From assembly GCF_901709675.1 (NCBI RefSeq), contig NC_051098.1, positions 5,654,000 through 5,717,999 on the forward strand: 64,000 nt of DNA, written 5' to 3'. The notes below the pieces were generated by a model. The model did no database searches. It saw nothing but the letters and a program-made list of their open reading frames with translations, and had not been told where the DNA came from. The first letter of the stretch is position 1. Every line of letters begins with the position of its first letter. Position numbers and translations under genes: made by a program. This document shows, in pieces, positions 10,908-33,300 of the stretch. The stretch comes from Syngnathus acus (Eukaryota > Chordata > Actinopteri > Syngnathiformes > Syngnathidae).

Positions 10908-13900
10908 TGCATGACAAAATAACTCATTCAAACGGGCAGTCATTCATTTTAGAAGAACCAGAAGAGCTTGTTTTAGTATCCACTATTTTCCTGGTTTTCG
11001 ACACACTATTCACACTCTAACCGTAAACTCCATTTTTAGGTACACCAATGAGTTCAAATGAATGAGCTCTATCAATTTTGGCCTTTACAGAGGCGAGTGA
11101 TGACAATGCTGGTGGTTTTATTTGACTGAATGAATTATTATTGCATCGTACTGTGTTAAAATCAGAATGATTTGTTTGAGAGATTTAGAGAGTGCACATT
11201 GATGACTAGATGGTCAATAACATGTTGATCAATCACATGACATGGCAGGTGGCAGTGGCTGTGAGACTGTAATTGCTGGTTAGCAGCAGATGGGACTGAC
11301 AACCTCCCTTGAGTCTCTCAATGCTTCCTGATTACATTATTCACATACTACTTAAATGCACCCTAATGGCAAAACAAAGCAACTCTCATTATTATTACGG
11401 CCTTTTAAACATTTTGTAAAGGGCACCAGGGAAACACAAAATGTCTTACCAGCTCTAACACATGTCAGTTTGTCAGTGCCACGAATGATATTGGTCATGG
11501 AAAATGTAAGACTGGATAAGAGGGCAAAATTTATTTAGAAACCCCAAGTTCCGAGATCTTTAATGCTGAACATGACGTTGGAAAACTCTAGGGGTTCTGT
11601 ATGTTTTTACTATACTGCTGCAATGACCCTAGAGATTCCAGTTAATGGATGTCAGTGCAATGACCCCATTAGCGTCAATGCCCCATACTAAGACCATCTA
11701 TCTACCTAATCACAAGGCCTTATCATGTTGTTTTGAGACCAGCAGGAGAGCGGATGTCTTGGTTATTGCCTATGGGAGTGCAGCTCTTAAGTGAACTGTT
11801 GCTCCTTTCCACCTCATTACCTTGACCTTTGCGCTACTAATTAACCTGAGGTAGGCGTAGCATCAAATCAAACAGATACGGTTTGCTTGTTTTGTGACAA
11901 ACCCTGATGCAGGATGTGGCTGAAAATGTTTTCTTACATTGGATATTGTGGATGAAAACAGTTTTGTATTAAACAGGAAAGGACACTGCCAGATGGCATT
12001 TATTCATTACAAAACAATGGAACGAATTCCCGATGGCACTTTTATTCTTAAGAAATTCTGGATGTGTTCAAGGTTAGCAAAGGATCATAACAAGTTGTGT
12101 TGGGCTTGCTATATTACAATGGAATATTTCACAAGGGTCATTATAAAACCGCCAAAGCGATTTTGGCACTAAATAAAACTCATTACATCATATCTTTTTT
12201 TAATGATAATGATAAATACAAAAATGTTTATTTGAACACTGACACTTTATAAAAACAAAGTCTCCTGTTGCAAAGATTTTTGTTTTGTTTTATGGCTTCC
12301 AAATTTAAGTCAGCTTTCATGCAGCACTATTTTGATTGGCTGGTAAGTGATATGGAAAATATTTCCCTATAAAAACAGCCCAATATTGCAGACAGAAAAT
12401 GACAGAAATAGAAGAAATCGGTTTCAGTGTTGATCTGTACAGCCATCTTTGCAGGAATACTTAACAGGCATACAGTATAAGTGTAAAAATAAAATCACCA
12501 CAGTTAGTAGTAACTCCTAATAACAAAGGGATGCCCAATAGGACTTCTCTTAAGATCTAAACACTCCTTTTTGTGTATGACTATGAAATCATTGTACAAA
12601 GGCTACAAAAAAAAAAAAAAAAATGAAGCAGTTTCAGTCATCCAATGCTCACTGAATGAAATAACAAAACAGGGTCAGGTTGTCTTTGTTTGTGTCAGTT
12701 CACTCTGTTCTGTTCCATCCCCGCTCTTCTTGTAAATGGCATTAACAGATTTTGATGTCCGCTGACTTCCCCTTTCATAAAGATAAAGGAAGATTGGTGA
12801 CCTCAGATCTGGAAATATCTCTTCGGTTGGAGGTCTGCTGATTAACTTAATACCGATCTGATCTTTGTTTGTATGTGTGTTATGAAGCTGAAGAGCGTGT
12901 GCAGAAACGACTGTACCTTCCTATTATTTCATTTAAGTAACATAAGGAATATTCTTTATCTGGCTTATAATTACTGTATGTGTAACAACAGCAGCTGCTA
13001 TGAAAATGCTAATGTGCAGATTTGGACACCAGTAAATATTTATACTGTTAGGTTAAATTTTAACTTAACCGTTAAAACAAAGGTCAGTTAGGACTGTGTT
13101 GCTCGAGGCATTGTTCAGGTTCTCTCTAATAATGCACATTTGTAAATCATTAGCGCCACGTACATGCTTTTTGGAATTTAAATGGGCCCTAATTTGTGAT
13201 GCCTTTCCGCTACAAGAATGCCCAACAGCCTACACTTAAAAAGTGAAATTCATCTTTTTTGCAGAGTAAGTTGTTGTATATATGTCAACATATTTCCATT
13301 TTGATCCTGCACATACCTCCCCCCCAGGCAAGCCATGTGCTGTTTACGGTACATTCAGTGCTTATGAAAACAGTGCACGCTCCTCACTCATACAAACGCA
13401 TGCAAAGCCATGTCAACAGCATGCTGGACCCTCAGAAAGCCCGCATAGCTAACTCAACCCGAGTGCCCATCCATTAAACAGAAAAACAAAGCAGCTTGGC
13501 TACACAACAGAGACTCACTTGGAATTGGATCCAGCCCAGTATAAACTGACTGTTAATTGCATCTTCTGTGTTTACACAAGCAATGCGAAATTAAACAAGC
13601 ACGCTGCAAAAGTTCTTTAAATGGACTTTTTATGTTTCAACTGAGATGTGATTTAGCAGGTGATGATGCAATAAACGAGTCCATAAAAAAATCTGTAAAC
13701 GTATCATTTGTTTGCCAGGTGTCCCTGGTTTGGTTATTTTCTATTTACACATTTTAGTGGATCACCCTTTAGTCTAGTCTAGGCTTAATAGAGTAGCTTT
13801 CAGTTTTGCATTGAATATTTGTCTTTCACTTTCACCACAAAGCCTCAGTGATGTTGTAACAGGATCCCTGTAACCTTTTTGTTGATATTTGAGGAGATAT

Positions 13901-16700
13901 TTACCGTTAGTGTTTTCTGTTCCCTTAAGATTATCTTAGAAGTCTCAAGCCGATGACCCAGTTCTTTTTTTCATCCAACAACGATTACACATGCTTGATC
14001 AGGCTTATAATGTCATGAGGTATGACATCCGGATGTTTCCTCGAGAAGACTACAGCGATAGCACGGAAGGCTGCTGCACTCACTTGCCCGAATTATCATG
14101 AATATTTTCTTTTCCTGTTTGTTTCTACAAATATAACCTTCAATAACAATCCCTCACAGAGTATTTGTATAACTTCATAATCAAACTCCTCCGTCCCCCA
14201 CATCTGTGCCAGCTTCTTCCTTCTATTTGTTTTACTTTTCCTGTTTTAGTGACCATTATTTGAGGTGTTTTTGCTTGTGCTTCTATTTAAAAGTCTGCAG
14301 AAGCACATCTTGATTTTTATGCTGAGCATACAATTTCAGAGGTTAGGTTTCCCAATGGCAATGCATAAAATAAGCCTTTGGATTTTTATTTTCTGTGTTA
14401 TTTTGAGTTCTGCTCTGTTTTGAATAGCTTTTATCACAGTTCAAGACTAAAGGTGATGCATGTAAGTACAAGATTCTGAACAAAGAACATGAACCAAATT
14501 GTTTGGACAGCAATACACTGTTCCACTTGTGGGTTGTACATTTCAATTGCTAACATTTATTTGAAACACCTCACAGGAAGAAGGATGCTCTTGAGGAAGT
14601 GGTTTTGCAGTGAAGCGAACAAGAGGAGCAGGCATGACATCGTTTTTGCTTTTGACCTTTAAAAAAAAAGAATAGTCAGCTTGACACATAGTTGTCTAAT
14701 TGGTGTCAGTCATCTGCTTGCAATCTTGACCAGACTACCAGTGATTCTCAATCACTATTATCTGATTTGACTTGTTTTTAAATTTTCACAAAAAATACTA
14801 TAAAAAAAATAATATGATATACTACCACAAATATTTAATATTTGTAGTGTATTTGATATTTGTATATTTTTTACACATAGTAATATATACACCCTTAAAA
14901 CTGCTGGGTTAAAAATTGGGATTTGATCTGAGATTTGATTATACTAATATGAGATGTGTGCCTAAAAACAGTCAATAAATTTGGATGATCGAGATGACGT
15001 CAACAGAGATAAAAGACATTAACGTTTCAAAGTCATGTAGCGAAGTAAGTGTGTGTGTTAAATCATTCCACGGTATAAAGTTCCTCACTGTAGTGAATAT
15101 TCAGCCCGATAAGTGGACACATCTGTTGGATCGTGAATACATCGGGAATACGTAACTGCCCGCTTTGTTCACTGGAAAAAAAACACATGGAAGAACACGT
15201 GAGTGTCCAAAATGTTGTGATTTTCAGGCTGCGGTAACCTCTAAAACCACTCAAAGCCACAAATGTGCAAACATGTTGTTCACGTGAATTGCAGCAATTT
15301 GTAAAATGCCTTGGCACAGTCCGTTTGCTCACAGCTTGTGAGGCAGTGCCATGGTGACAGTGGCGGGTGGGGGTGAGATAATGACAGAGATCAAAATCAT
15401 GTGTCTAAATTCACCATTTAATCGGACCGTTTTACACGTAAAGATGTGATCTATAAGCCCATTGTCAGGTTTGAAGTTGGCCATTTTTTCCCCCTCACAA
15501 ACTTGATTTGACATTAGGTTTTGTATGCATGTGGATGAGCATCACTCATAAAAAATAATAAAAACAAAGCAATCAATAATACCAGAGATGTTACGTGCTA
15601 AACGCATTCATTCCATTTAAGGCCTTGGACCTCGGTTAACATGTTGCCCTGGTGTGATGTCACTCTTGGCTGCCGGTTCATAATAACAAACATGCAAAGT
15701 GAGCTCACAAAATGATAAGGTTTCCGTGTGGTTTGGTCGTCAGATGAGGGTAATTAATCCAAGCAAGCAATCCAACAATTTCAATCACAATTGTACTAAA
15801 GTTGTTCAATAATTGCTTTTATTTTGCGAACAACTGCAATGGAAACCCAGCTCAGATGTGCAAATGTATTCAGAAGCATCAACGAATTATTCTATAAAGT
15901 TTTTCATTTGATGCTATTTTAATAACAGTACGGTAATATACAGGGTGTTATCTGGGGGGTCATTGGCCGTGAAGTCATCACTTCTTCCCATTTTTCATGC
16001 ATCCGATAAATCATTTACGATTCTGTTATTTACATAAGTCCACACACAATATACTATAGTCTTATTGCCACTGGTTTCAAAGTTTGCTTTTTACAAATGC
16101 TCATAAAAAGTGACCATTAGTTTTATTCTCATGTCTAAGTGTGACTATTTTATTGCTTGATTAATTAAGTGCCCCTTTCGACCTCTTTCTGCACCGCCAG
16201 TGCACTCAAACTCGTACTTTGGTCACAATAAACATTTTTAGGAATATTAGGTTGAAATATTTAGTCTCTCAAAACTTTCCTAGGATGGCATTTAAAATGG
16301 ATGGTTGGTTGGTTGTTTTTGTCATCAGGTTGTTCATTCATATAAAAAAATATTCACGCATATACTAGAATACTATCTAATGTACATATATTCCAAAGTA
16401 CGTAACAGTAATATGCTTAGCATGCCACTTTCTGCATCTACTTTCTGTACCTGCTCAACACAGTAGGAGGGGTTGGACTGGGAGGAGAGGCGTTTCCATT
16501 CAGCTTTTTTGCAGACACATTTTTTGCACGCCCAGGCAGCTGTTTTCTTTAGTCTCTGTTTGGGCATAGACGTGTAAATTTCTATTTAGACATGATGAAG
16601 GAACTTAATGAGCGAAATCAAACCGGATTTTGCTTGTTTGCGCTTGGCTGCATTTCATCGGAGCACAGCAGCCACAATTTGCTGTCTAGTGGGACACGGA
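10908..16700. other. Long non-coding stretch upstream of the ABHD15-like gene
   Basis: AT-rich DNA with short homopolymer runs (poly-A at about 12608-12623) and no coding block longer than about 90 codons. None of the open frames resembles a known family. The last few hundred bases should contain the promoter and 5' UTR of the ABHD15-like gene, but I see no clear TATA box or CpG island. Confidence 0.4.
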
Positions 16701-16774
16701 TTTAGGACAAATTAGAATTAATAGTGCACAAGTGTCCCGCTGAAAAAAGCGTCCGCGTTGCACTGATTGTGACC

Positions 16775-23780
<7,006 letters not shown>

Positions 23781-23949
23781 AGGAAATTAATGGAAAATGA
23801 CACTCATGTGCTTTTTCTGGTTCCAAGACAAGATGATGGGGCCTTCCTTGTGCCCTAGTGGAGTGGTTTACATAGTTGCCCCTTTGACTGACTTGTTAAT
23901 TTAGAGCCATTGTAAAAGTTGGACTTGATGTGAGTAAGTGATTTTCCGT

Positions 23950-23955
23950 AATAAA
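23950..23955 (+). terminator. Poly(A) signal of abhd15
   Basis: AATAAA 170 bp downstream of the ABHD15 stop codon, followed by T/G-rich sequence near 23991-24045; the expected cleavage site lies roughly 15-30 bp downstream. Confidence 0.7.
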
Positions 23956-24124
23956 ATCAGCAATTCAGCTGCCATGCTAACATAGCAGAGTTGTTGCTGA
24001 GTAACAATGTGTGATGTAATGTTGGCTACCTTTGTAGTTGACACTGGAGAAACTCAAATGCACTTGGGCTACAGATTCATGTTTGACATCTAAATTGTTG
24101 TTTTGACATTTAAAATGTGGGAAG

Positions 24125-24380
24125 CATTGATAGGTGGCATGTGGCTGTGTCCCTTGGCTCACCTATCTGCATGGAGTTTGCATGTTCTCTGGTTTCCTGT
24201 CACAATTCAAAAACATGCATATTCGTTTACATAAAGTGAGTATGACTGTATTTTTGCCCTGTGATTGACTAGTGAGAAATCCAGTTTAAACTCCACCTCT
24301 TGCCAAATGTCTGCTGGAATCCAGCTCAGCTTTAACCCTAAGCAGGGTTAGTGGTAGGAAATTGTTGGATTGATAGATGG
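24125..24380 (+). mobile_element. Old, diverged SINE copy
   Basis: Recognisable blocks of the 2876-3233 SINE occur in the same order ('tgcatggagtttgcatgttct', 'gccctgtgattgac', 'ctggaatccagctcagc', tail 'gatagatgg'), with many substitutions and small deletions and a ruined head. Confidence 0.65.
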
Positions 24381-27300
24381 AATCGTCAGTAGTGTTCTAT
24401 TTCAATGTTTGTCCGAATTTCATGTTGAAGCTCTGTTGATGTCATCATAAAATTTTTTGTTGTTGTTGTTACATATGAAATTTTTGAATGCAGCCGTATT
24501 GTTGATTATACACATTTAATGCTCGTAATAAAAAGTGGTTCTACTGTTTATCATTTCATGGGGTGACAATTGCAGTTGCGCGATTGCAATGTTATTATTC
24601 TCTCATGCACTTGCTCTCTTCTCAAGGTTCACAAAGACGCCCAATTATAGCACAGTCCCCATGGCCATTTCATGTTAAGATTGCGTGTGCCCACTGAGCA
24701 TTATCCACTCAGACAGCTGGAACACAGCCGTACACGCACAAAACACTACACACGCATACAAACACACACACAGACGCGCAGACAAATACGCACACAGTGC
24801 CAACAGCTAAAATGTCCACTTGCATAATGACCAACTTCACTCACACTCACAAATGAGATGTCACGCTGGGTACATGAACTGCAAATTGCAACCGACAATA
24901 TGAAAGAATATGATGCGTGCACAGGAATCAAAGGTACTTTTTGCGAGTGCTTTTCTCGTGCGTTGTTGCGTTTCCTCCACTCCAATTAATAAGAAGGGTT
25001 GCAACAATGCCTTTTTTCATTATGACTAGCTTACTGGGATTTTTTTTCCACATACTTTAAAGTAGTGCTATGCCATTATATTAGTATTTGGTACCTGGGC
25101 CTTCAATCTGGTTTTAGCTGACTCAATCCAACTCTTGGCATTGCTTATGTAGCCATACAATTTTAGAAACCATCAACGCTGTTCTATATGATGCAGAACT
25201 ACAACACATTTGACCACATGTAGCTGAACGACACGCCTGAATCCCACTTACTTTAAAAGTTAAACTTTTTTTTAATCAAGTAGTGGTAGTAGAAGTATAG
25301 TTTTATTATTCATGGTTATGATCACTTGACCCAGTTCTGCATCCAAATCTTCAAGCACGTCAACGGATGTTTCTATGGCAACCACCTCCGCCCCAGCAGC
25401 CTCCACAAGATGGCAGCATTGACAAGGTTTGTTCCTGGACTGTTCCATGTCTCAACTTCCTCAAGCGTCACACTGACAGTCAGAATGACGCAGCTGTCTT
25501 TGCTTTTGGCTTGGAAACTGTCTGTATATTTAGCACCCCGTTTAAAATTAGAGCTTAGCACATGGGGGAATAAATTTAGAAATCTGCTGAGTCAAACTGG
25601 ACCTACTCACATAGTCACCATCCCAATACTGTCCCTTCAGAGAAAAGGGTTAACCTTTTGAAAGCCTGACGTCAAACCTGAACCCTAAATTTATTGTGCG
25701 TGTGTGGGTGTTATTTGTTGCATATTTAAAAGCATTTTCCTTAATAAAATAGTTCTGTTTTAATGAATAAAGCTCCATCTGCTCTTTTAAAATGTGTTGA
25801 TGGTTTCACTTGCTGAACTATTTCTTATTATGATGAACTGCATTGCACGGTGATTTAATTTAACCTGGTGATTTAATTTTTCCTAGGTGGTTTTAGGTGT
25901 TGCATCATCATTATCAACATCAGATAAAACCCATGGCTAAATCTGTCATACTATCTGTGCATCTTGCAAAACTTAAGGCAGCACTGCTTACCTTTTGATT
26001 TTGAAATGATAGTTTAGTTTTGTCATAGGTTGAATCTAGATCTCTAGCAAACCTACCTGTCAAATCGCCGCGGGGGCTGTTTTTTGTTTATGTAAATTAA
26101 CCAAATAGCAACATCTCCATTCAGCACAACTCAGAATAGCTTGTTCACTGGTACTTGTTCAAAAATAGGCAGATAAAAAAGATTTACTTGGTTGTTTGGT
26201 TTTTAATCTTTTTGGGGCCTCTTGCTAAGGGGTACTATGTTAGAAAAAGAAAGAAAATTTACCTGCAAAAGCTGCACTCCCCAAATATATTGTGTTCGAC
26301 CTCAGAGGTTTAAGCCAGAATCTGGAAATGTTAAACAGGTATTTGAGCATGTAAAAAAAAAAAACCACACAAACAAAAACAACTTCTAAGCAGCTTTCAT
26401 CAACTCAAATATTTCCACCATTTTCCAGTGACGTATGGAGTTTAAAGTCAGGCTGCAAGCATTTGTGGCTAGCCTGCAGCAAATTCCTCAACTGTCACAT
26501 TATATCTAAGGTGTGGCCATCCTCGAAGCTTGGTGTGTCCACCAGTTGCTGAGCTGTTTTTGCCCTGTTGGCTCTGTGAGGAACACGAGTGTGTGTGTGC
26601 ATGTGTGTGTGCGTGCGTGCGTTTTCATATGTTGCATGTGCATGCCCGTTCTCTTGTTTTGATGACTCGGGGTTGCTTGCAGGTAACCACCTCTCCTTCA
26701 GGCTAAACTAGTGTCAGCTAAAGCCCAACAATCCGATGGAACATGACAGCCCTATCATCCGTGCACAAATGCTAGGCAATTAAAAACAAAGCATATTTAC
26801 AGCTGGCGCACGCGTATGGACATAAAACACCCTTGGAAAAAACTGGAGGGAGCAGTTAAAAAATAAATAAATAAATAAATAAATAAATAAATACTATATC
26901 TTCTTTATTTTTATCTCTAGTCTCTGTCAGTCACATTTTGATGCTTGTTTCCATGTCGCATTGTCCCCTTGTGCAGTATTCAGAGCTCTATTCAAGATAG
27001 TAGGTTGTCTGACCAAGCAGCCCTAGATGGAGGCCAGGGAGCAGCAGGGGTATTTTCTTTCCTCTTCTATAGCACACCAGTCCTTTACAGGCAGACCTTT
27101 ACACTCTTATTATCTCCTGGGGACTTTGTCTTCTTTCATTTCTCTCTTTCCTTGTCCTACATCTCTTCGTTCATTATGCTTTATTGATGAAACATCTCAT
27201 TGGCACAGCCTTATCTTAAGCAAAAGGTAACTCCGCTAGACTTGAGTTTACTGTGACTTTGGGATGGAAAAGTACGAACATTCTTTAATTGTCACTGCAT

Positions 27301-30300
27301 TACAGGCAATAGTCTTGTTCTCTATATTTTTGCAGACTTTAGTGAAAATGACCTCAAGATGTCACTGTTTTTACCTTACATCTGTGTTGCATAGGTTCAG
27401 GAATACATTGCAAGTTTTTAATTTGGTATGATTTTAGAAGTTACTTAAAGTACTAGAAAAAGACAACAAAATAACATTTTCAGCTTTCAAGCGCAATCAT
27501 TCAGATTTATTTAAAATGTTGGAGAGGTGTTATAAACACAGTGTGCATGATTTCACTTCAGCTTTTACACCGATGAGTAACCTTCCTCAACGGGTTTGGA
27601 GGAATTTTTCTTCACGTAAAAATCTGGATACTTCCTCCATATGAGATTGGTATCTTGTGATCGAGCAGAATACCATTTAGAGAAGCAGAAAAAATTACTC
27701 ATTCTAACTTCCTGAACAACCCGAACTGTAGGATAAAGGCATTTCATGAACCTGAAATGACTAATCATTATGTACCGAGAAATAAATAATTTTTTTATGC
27801 TGTATAGATATTGGTTATCAAAGTGAAGATTATATAATGATTATGTAATGTCACAGTTGTTTAATTGCCCTTCTGTTTTGAATCACACCGTGCAATACTT
27901 ATAGTTGCATGTTGGCCATAACGTGTCAGGTTTCTTTGTCAAATGACACGGACAGGCACATTGACTCATAGTAATTGAAGTAAGCTACCAAAAAAGGGTA
28001 AAAAATGACACCGCTAATGATTAATTGAGAAGTAACATCAAAATAAACTTAAATACATCACATCTGAATGAATAGCTTGCTGGTATCTACATATTGGTAT
28101 CACAGTGTCCATATTGCCATCTTTAATGGAAAGTGTGTATTAGGCTGTGGGATAGAGGCAGAGTGCCGATAAGGAAAAATATACAATGCATTCAAAGCCT
28201 TGTCACATGTTGCAGTCAGCTGGAATCTCCCCTCCAGTCCAAACCAGAATGTTATGTAAGTAAATATATTGATTGTGAGAGGGAGCACTGGAAAACTGAG
28301 TGACAGTCAGGCTTGAGGCATCCTGCTGGGCTGCCTGTCTCATACATGTCGCAAAGTGTCACAGCATGAAAAACACACTGAGGGCTCTATTTTTGTTGAT
28401 GGCGCGTTTGTGCTTGGGCATTCAAACTGCCACAAATTGATTTGGGTCGTGGTGCAAGACCAGTTTGCCATTTGGGAATTTGGCAGTACGCGCTGCCCCA
28501 TGCTGGATGTTCCGGCCGACCGAGGGAATTTTTTTATTCTCATTGCTGACGCACCTGACAGTTTGGGAGGAAGAAATTAGATTAATCTTTAGATCTGCTG
28601 AAAGTAGGTATAAATTGTGGCGCAGGTGTGTTTTGGGTGGAGAATCATGTGTGGTGATTGTCATTGTATTTCATTCATGGATATGAAAACAGCGTGCATC
28701 AAACCCTCTGAATTATTGTAGCAATCAATTCATTGAAAGCAATACTATTATTCCCATCTTCATTATATTTTCAATGGTTGTTTTGTTTTTGCAAATATAT
28801 ATATATATATAAATTACATATATATGTAGACTGGCCAATCCTCACATGAAAAGTATTTGAAATCCATCATATTTCGATTCTACGTGTATGTAGATGAAAC
28901 CTAAAGAAAAAGAATGCAACATTGACGGATAGAATACACAATTTTAGAATCTTGGATTCAATTTTGGTCAATTCAAAAAGAGTGGAAATTTGCAACATGT
29001 TAATGATATGACTTGACAAATCTCAGGACACACAGCAAAATACGTAACGCAGAGAAACACTGTCAGCAGTTATTGCCAGCTATTGTCACAATCTCGTCTT
29101 TCATTCGAGTCCCTATCAGAGTGATGTCATCACTTTCAGGCACCACAGTTGTGCCAGCCCGTCTTCATCAATTAGCTTCAACGTAATATCCCTATTCTTG
29201 TTATATTGTTGTCACTTTTTATTAAGTAAAAGGTCTTTTTCTATTCCCATCATCATTAGTCTTTTTCAAGTATCAGACAAACAAGGGTGTTTAGAGAAAC
29301 TGGAAATTGGACCAGGCTGTCTTGGGATAATTTGTTTCCTTTCCACCAGCAACAAGGCTGATCATATCAGTTAGTTAGCCTTGGCCCTGCATGTGGCAAC
29401 CAAAATTAACCTTGTGAAAATTCTACTGTACTATAAGAATCTAGGGACAAATAATAATATATACCATATCTTTGCTCTAAAAACATAAACAGTGCATGTT
29501 GAAAATGGTTTGTGGTAGCATTTAGAGCAGAGGTCACCATCTTAGTCGGAACCGGTATATATTATATATGTAATTATTTTTTGGGTTTTGACTAACTTTC
29601 AACTCTTACCTTTCTGCTACTGTATATTAATTTGTGTTTCAATTTACTGTTTCCACTATTTTTGTGGTGCTTTGTTACAACTGCAGCAGTTCTAAAATGT
29701 GCCATGTAAATAAAGTTGTATTGTATTGTAAATGTTTTTTTTTCTTCAATTTAACTGATGACCTTTGGCATCAATACCCAGGAAGTAGCTGTCAGTTTCA
29801 AAAAAGTTAGTGAACCCTGACCCTGATTCGGAGGAATGAGTGCAGCTGACACACTTGACAAGATTATGAAATAGCTGAGTGTGGATCACGTGAATCAATG
29901 AGGAAATTACTGCTTTGCTTTGTAGATGAGGAAAAAAAGTCCACAGTTCAAGTTAGAGTATTTCCCTGGCAAAAAAACAATATCAATCACAACATGTAGA
30001 GAGGTGATTGGAACCAAGGACATTGGTTACTGATCTCTGAGAAACATAATGGCACTTTGGACCTACACATAATCTACTGTGAACAAAATGATACCATTAT
30101 CTGTAATTGTCACGACTTTTCCAGATGCCCATCATGCACATTCATTCACTGAGTTGCAGGTCCAGAAGACGAGTTTATTGTGCAACCCCATTGGAATTAG
30201 ATATGTGGAAGTGGAACTCCTGATTCTTCAACGTGTTTGGAAAAGGAAGCAAGAAAAAGAAAAATTAAACGCCATGTTGTCAAGGCTCAAATTGGGACTC

Positions 30301-33300
30301 AAACAAATTTTTGGACGTATTTTATTTAAATTACGGTGTATGTTATTATTATGTAGATTCTCATACATTTTCATATTAATTTTCATTCCGTCTTTGGTGG
30401 TGTACTGGTACTCACAGCTGATTTTGCTGTTGCCAGCGTGTCTGTGGTTGTCTGCTTTCTTGTGCTCTGAGATTGATCGGTGAGCAGTCAGTTGTTAGAA
30501 GCTCCAGCTAAAAGGCACCACTCCCTTTATATTACAAAGCGAGCATTGTCACAAGTTCAACTTTTCAAAGTGAGAGCTCCTTTTTGACCCTTCAAGCTTC
30601 ACTACTGTATGTACTGTATATTTCCGAGATGGAGGACCACATGCAAAATACAATTATCGTAAAACCTCAACTTTTCAATTTTATTATTTATATTTATCCA
30701 AAATAGCTATAAAATATCGGAATGGAAACATTTGTTCAATTCTGGTGGATTTAAAATGCAAATTATCTATGCATTGCACATTTCAGTCGTTAAATAGTTT
30801 GCAAGTGCAGTTAATAAAGGTTTTAGATGACTCTTGTTTTCTTCTGGAAAAAAATGTTTGAAATACTTACTTCAAGGGTGCACCAGGCACCAGCGTATCC
30901 GAACAGTCTACCTGATATGTTGAACTGATGTTACAACTGTCTGCTCAGTTTTTCGTTCCGCTAGTAACACATGGTGTACAATACTAGTATAAAAGAACAT
31001 TTCAATTGACGCACATTCCTCTCTGATTACTGGGAGGAAGAAATAAAAATAGGACTGGAACACGTGAATGAAAGCGTGACATCTTATAGTTGCCAATAGA
31101 TCAAATCCAAGAAGTGACTCTGTAATTTGACGACAAAAATATTCCTATGTGTTCCAAAACCTAAGTCAAATAAGAAGACGAAATAAAAAGTAGGCGTAGT
31201 TCTGTAAGACTGCACTGTTTGCACGGTCTGGAAAACTAGCCAAGGCCACATATTTTACATGACCTGTTCAAGATGGAGAGAGCACATGCTTGACCTGATT
31301 TTTAGACCGTTCTCCTCAGCTGCATTTTTAAAAGTCGGGTGCGTGCACGCTGGCCCTTTAAATTGCTGCAAAGTGTCATGTCACACGCATACAACTTTGC
31401 TGAGTCATTGGGTTCAAGGCTTCTTTTGTAACCTCTACCCAGCAAGGCTCCTCATTGGCTTCACTCTCCACACTACACACAACCTGGTTGGCTGCCAGCA
31501 CTACAAATCACTTTTCTTTTGACCATGGGAGTGCTTTAAAGTGACAGAGGCAGCTCCCTTGACTCCCCTTTGGCCGATCTTTGATGGTGAACAGACTGAG
31601 TGAACTGCAATCATGCAGCACATGAGTTATTAGTTGCCAGCTCTGCGTAAGCAAATCTGCACTCTCATTTGGGCCACGGGAGGCAAAGTATTTTATTGCA
31701 AATCAAAGGAAATGATTGAAGTGCACGCTGTTTTTGTTAGTCGTAATGAATTTAGATACTTGATAAAGTCATATTGCTAACAGTGGACACGCACACCCAA
31801 ATTATAGCCCCGAAATACACAGAAAACGGAACACCCCTGCACAAAGACATTCGATGCTCACTGAACAGGTGCAGTGACATCTTCCAGTGCACCTACATAG
31901 TATTTACAGTGGCAGGCTAGCTAATAGAGTTAAATCACAGGATACAAAGGGATAGTGCAACAGCACTCCGATCCTGGATAAAAGATCTCATCTCATCTTA
32001 TGGATTAGAAGGCAAGTAATGCGGAAGGAAGTATTGGTTTCCTGAAGGAGGTGTGCTTGTGGCGCATTGCTGCCCGGCTTTGTGAATGCATCAACATATA
32101 TCGAGGCAAGGGATAAAAGCTGTGTCACTGTGCTGAGTCTGCATTGTGTAACTTCATATTAGAGCAAGAATGTTGACAGGTTGCAACGTTTGATCTGCGT
32201 AACTTCGCTTCTCTAGACCCCTGCCAGAGGTTATTGTTACAATGTAAAAAATAATGCAATTTAACTTTAATAACGGATGTTGATTGTGGTATTATCATGC
32301 TGGAGTCTTTAAACACGAGTCCTCTCCATTCTGTATACATACTGTAGCATAGCCATGTTTTCCCCCTTTTGACAAGCAAGCCCCAAATTGGGGATTGCGA
32401 CCATGAGAAGTGTGAATAGTTATTTAGGTATTTAAGACAATTCCCTCTCCACTCCAATCCACAAGAATGCTTTGTGTGCTTAAAAAAGATGAGAAGCAAA
32501 ATGCTTGAATTAGATTAAAAATACTAAGGGGTTTTTATTGTTATCAAGGATAAACACATTGTGTGCAAAACGGGCATTCCCTGGGGATACCGTGAAGAAG
32601 AAATGTGTATTTTATGGTGTTTTCATGCTTGGTCCCTTTCAACTAAATTCAGCCTTTTTGTGTAAATGTAAATTCTCCAAACTGAATCAAACCATGCTGA
32701 AATGGGGGGGGAAAAAAGAGATAATCTATAGTGTGGTCTTGGGTTGGTTCACTTTGAGTCCCCTGAGCAGTTTACCTAACCTGCACCGTTTGCGTAACCT
32801 GTGCAATGTGAACAAAAGGTGCTCCTGGTTGACCTCTGGTCATGCCATTTCATCCAGGGTAGATCAAAAACAAATCATAAAGACAAGCAAGATGTGAGAA
32901 AACGTCCACAGTAAAGGTGATGGATTAGAAGTGTACTTTAAGAACAGTTCTTTAGTTCATACCATTTGTATGCAAACTCCGAGGAGAAATTTGACAATTG
33001 TACTATATTCATATAATGCTAACCATCCTGATAGCACAGCCTTTATGAAAGTAACGTATTAATGTGTGTGTGTATAAAATATATTTATTTTAATAAAGGC
33101 CTCTCACTAATAGACTCCCATTAATCTTTTGTAATCATGGACTACCAGACACGACTAAAAATTGCATGACAATTGCATGTCATTGTGGCAATACACAGTA
33201 TGAGACAGAAATGATTTAAAATCCTCTTTTGGCAGACAATATGATTTCTATTGCCATTCGGGAACAGAGTGAGATGGCTCTGCAGCCTGGTCATGTGCAA

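Noticed and set aside
16724-16774. N-terminal extension of the ABHD15-like protein
   Set aside because: It begins at GTG; the ATG at 16775 is well placed and starts the signal-anchor.
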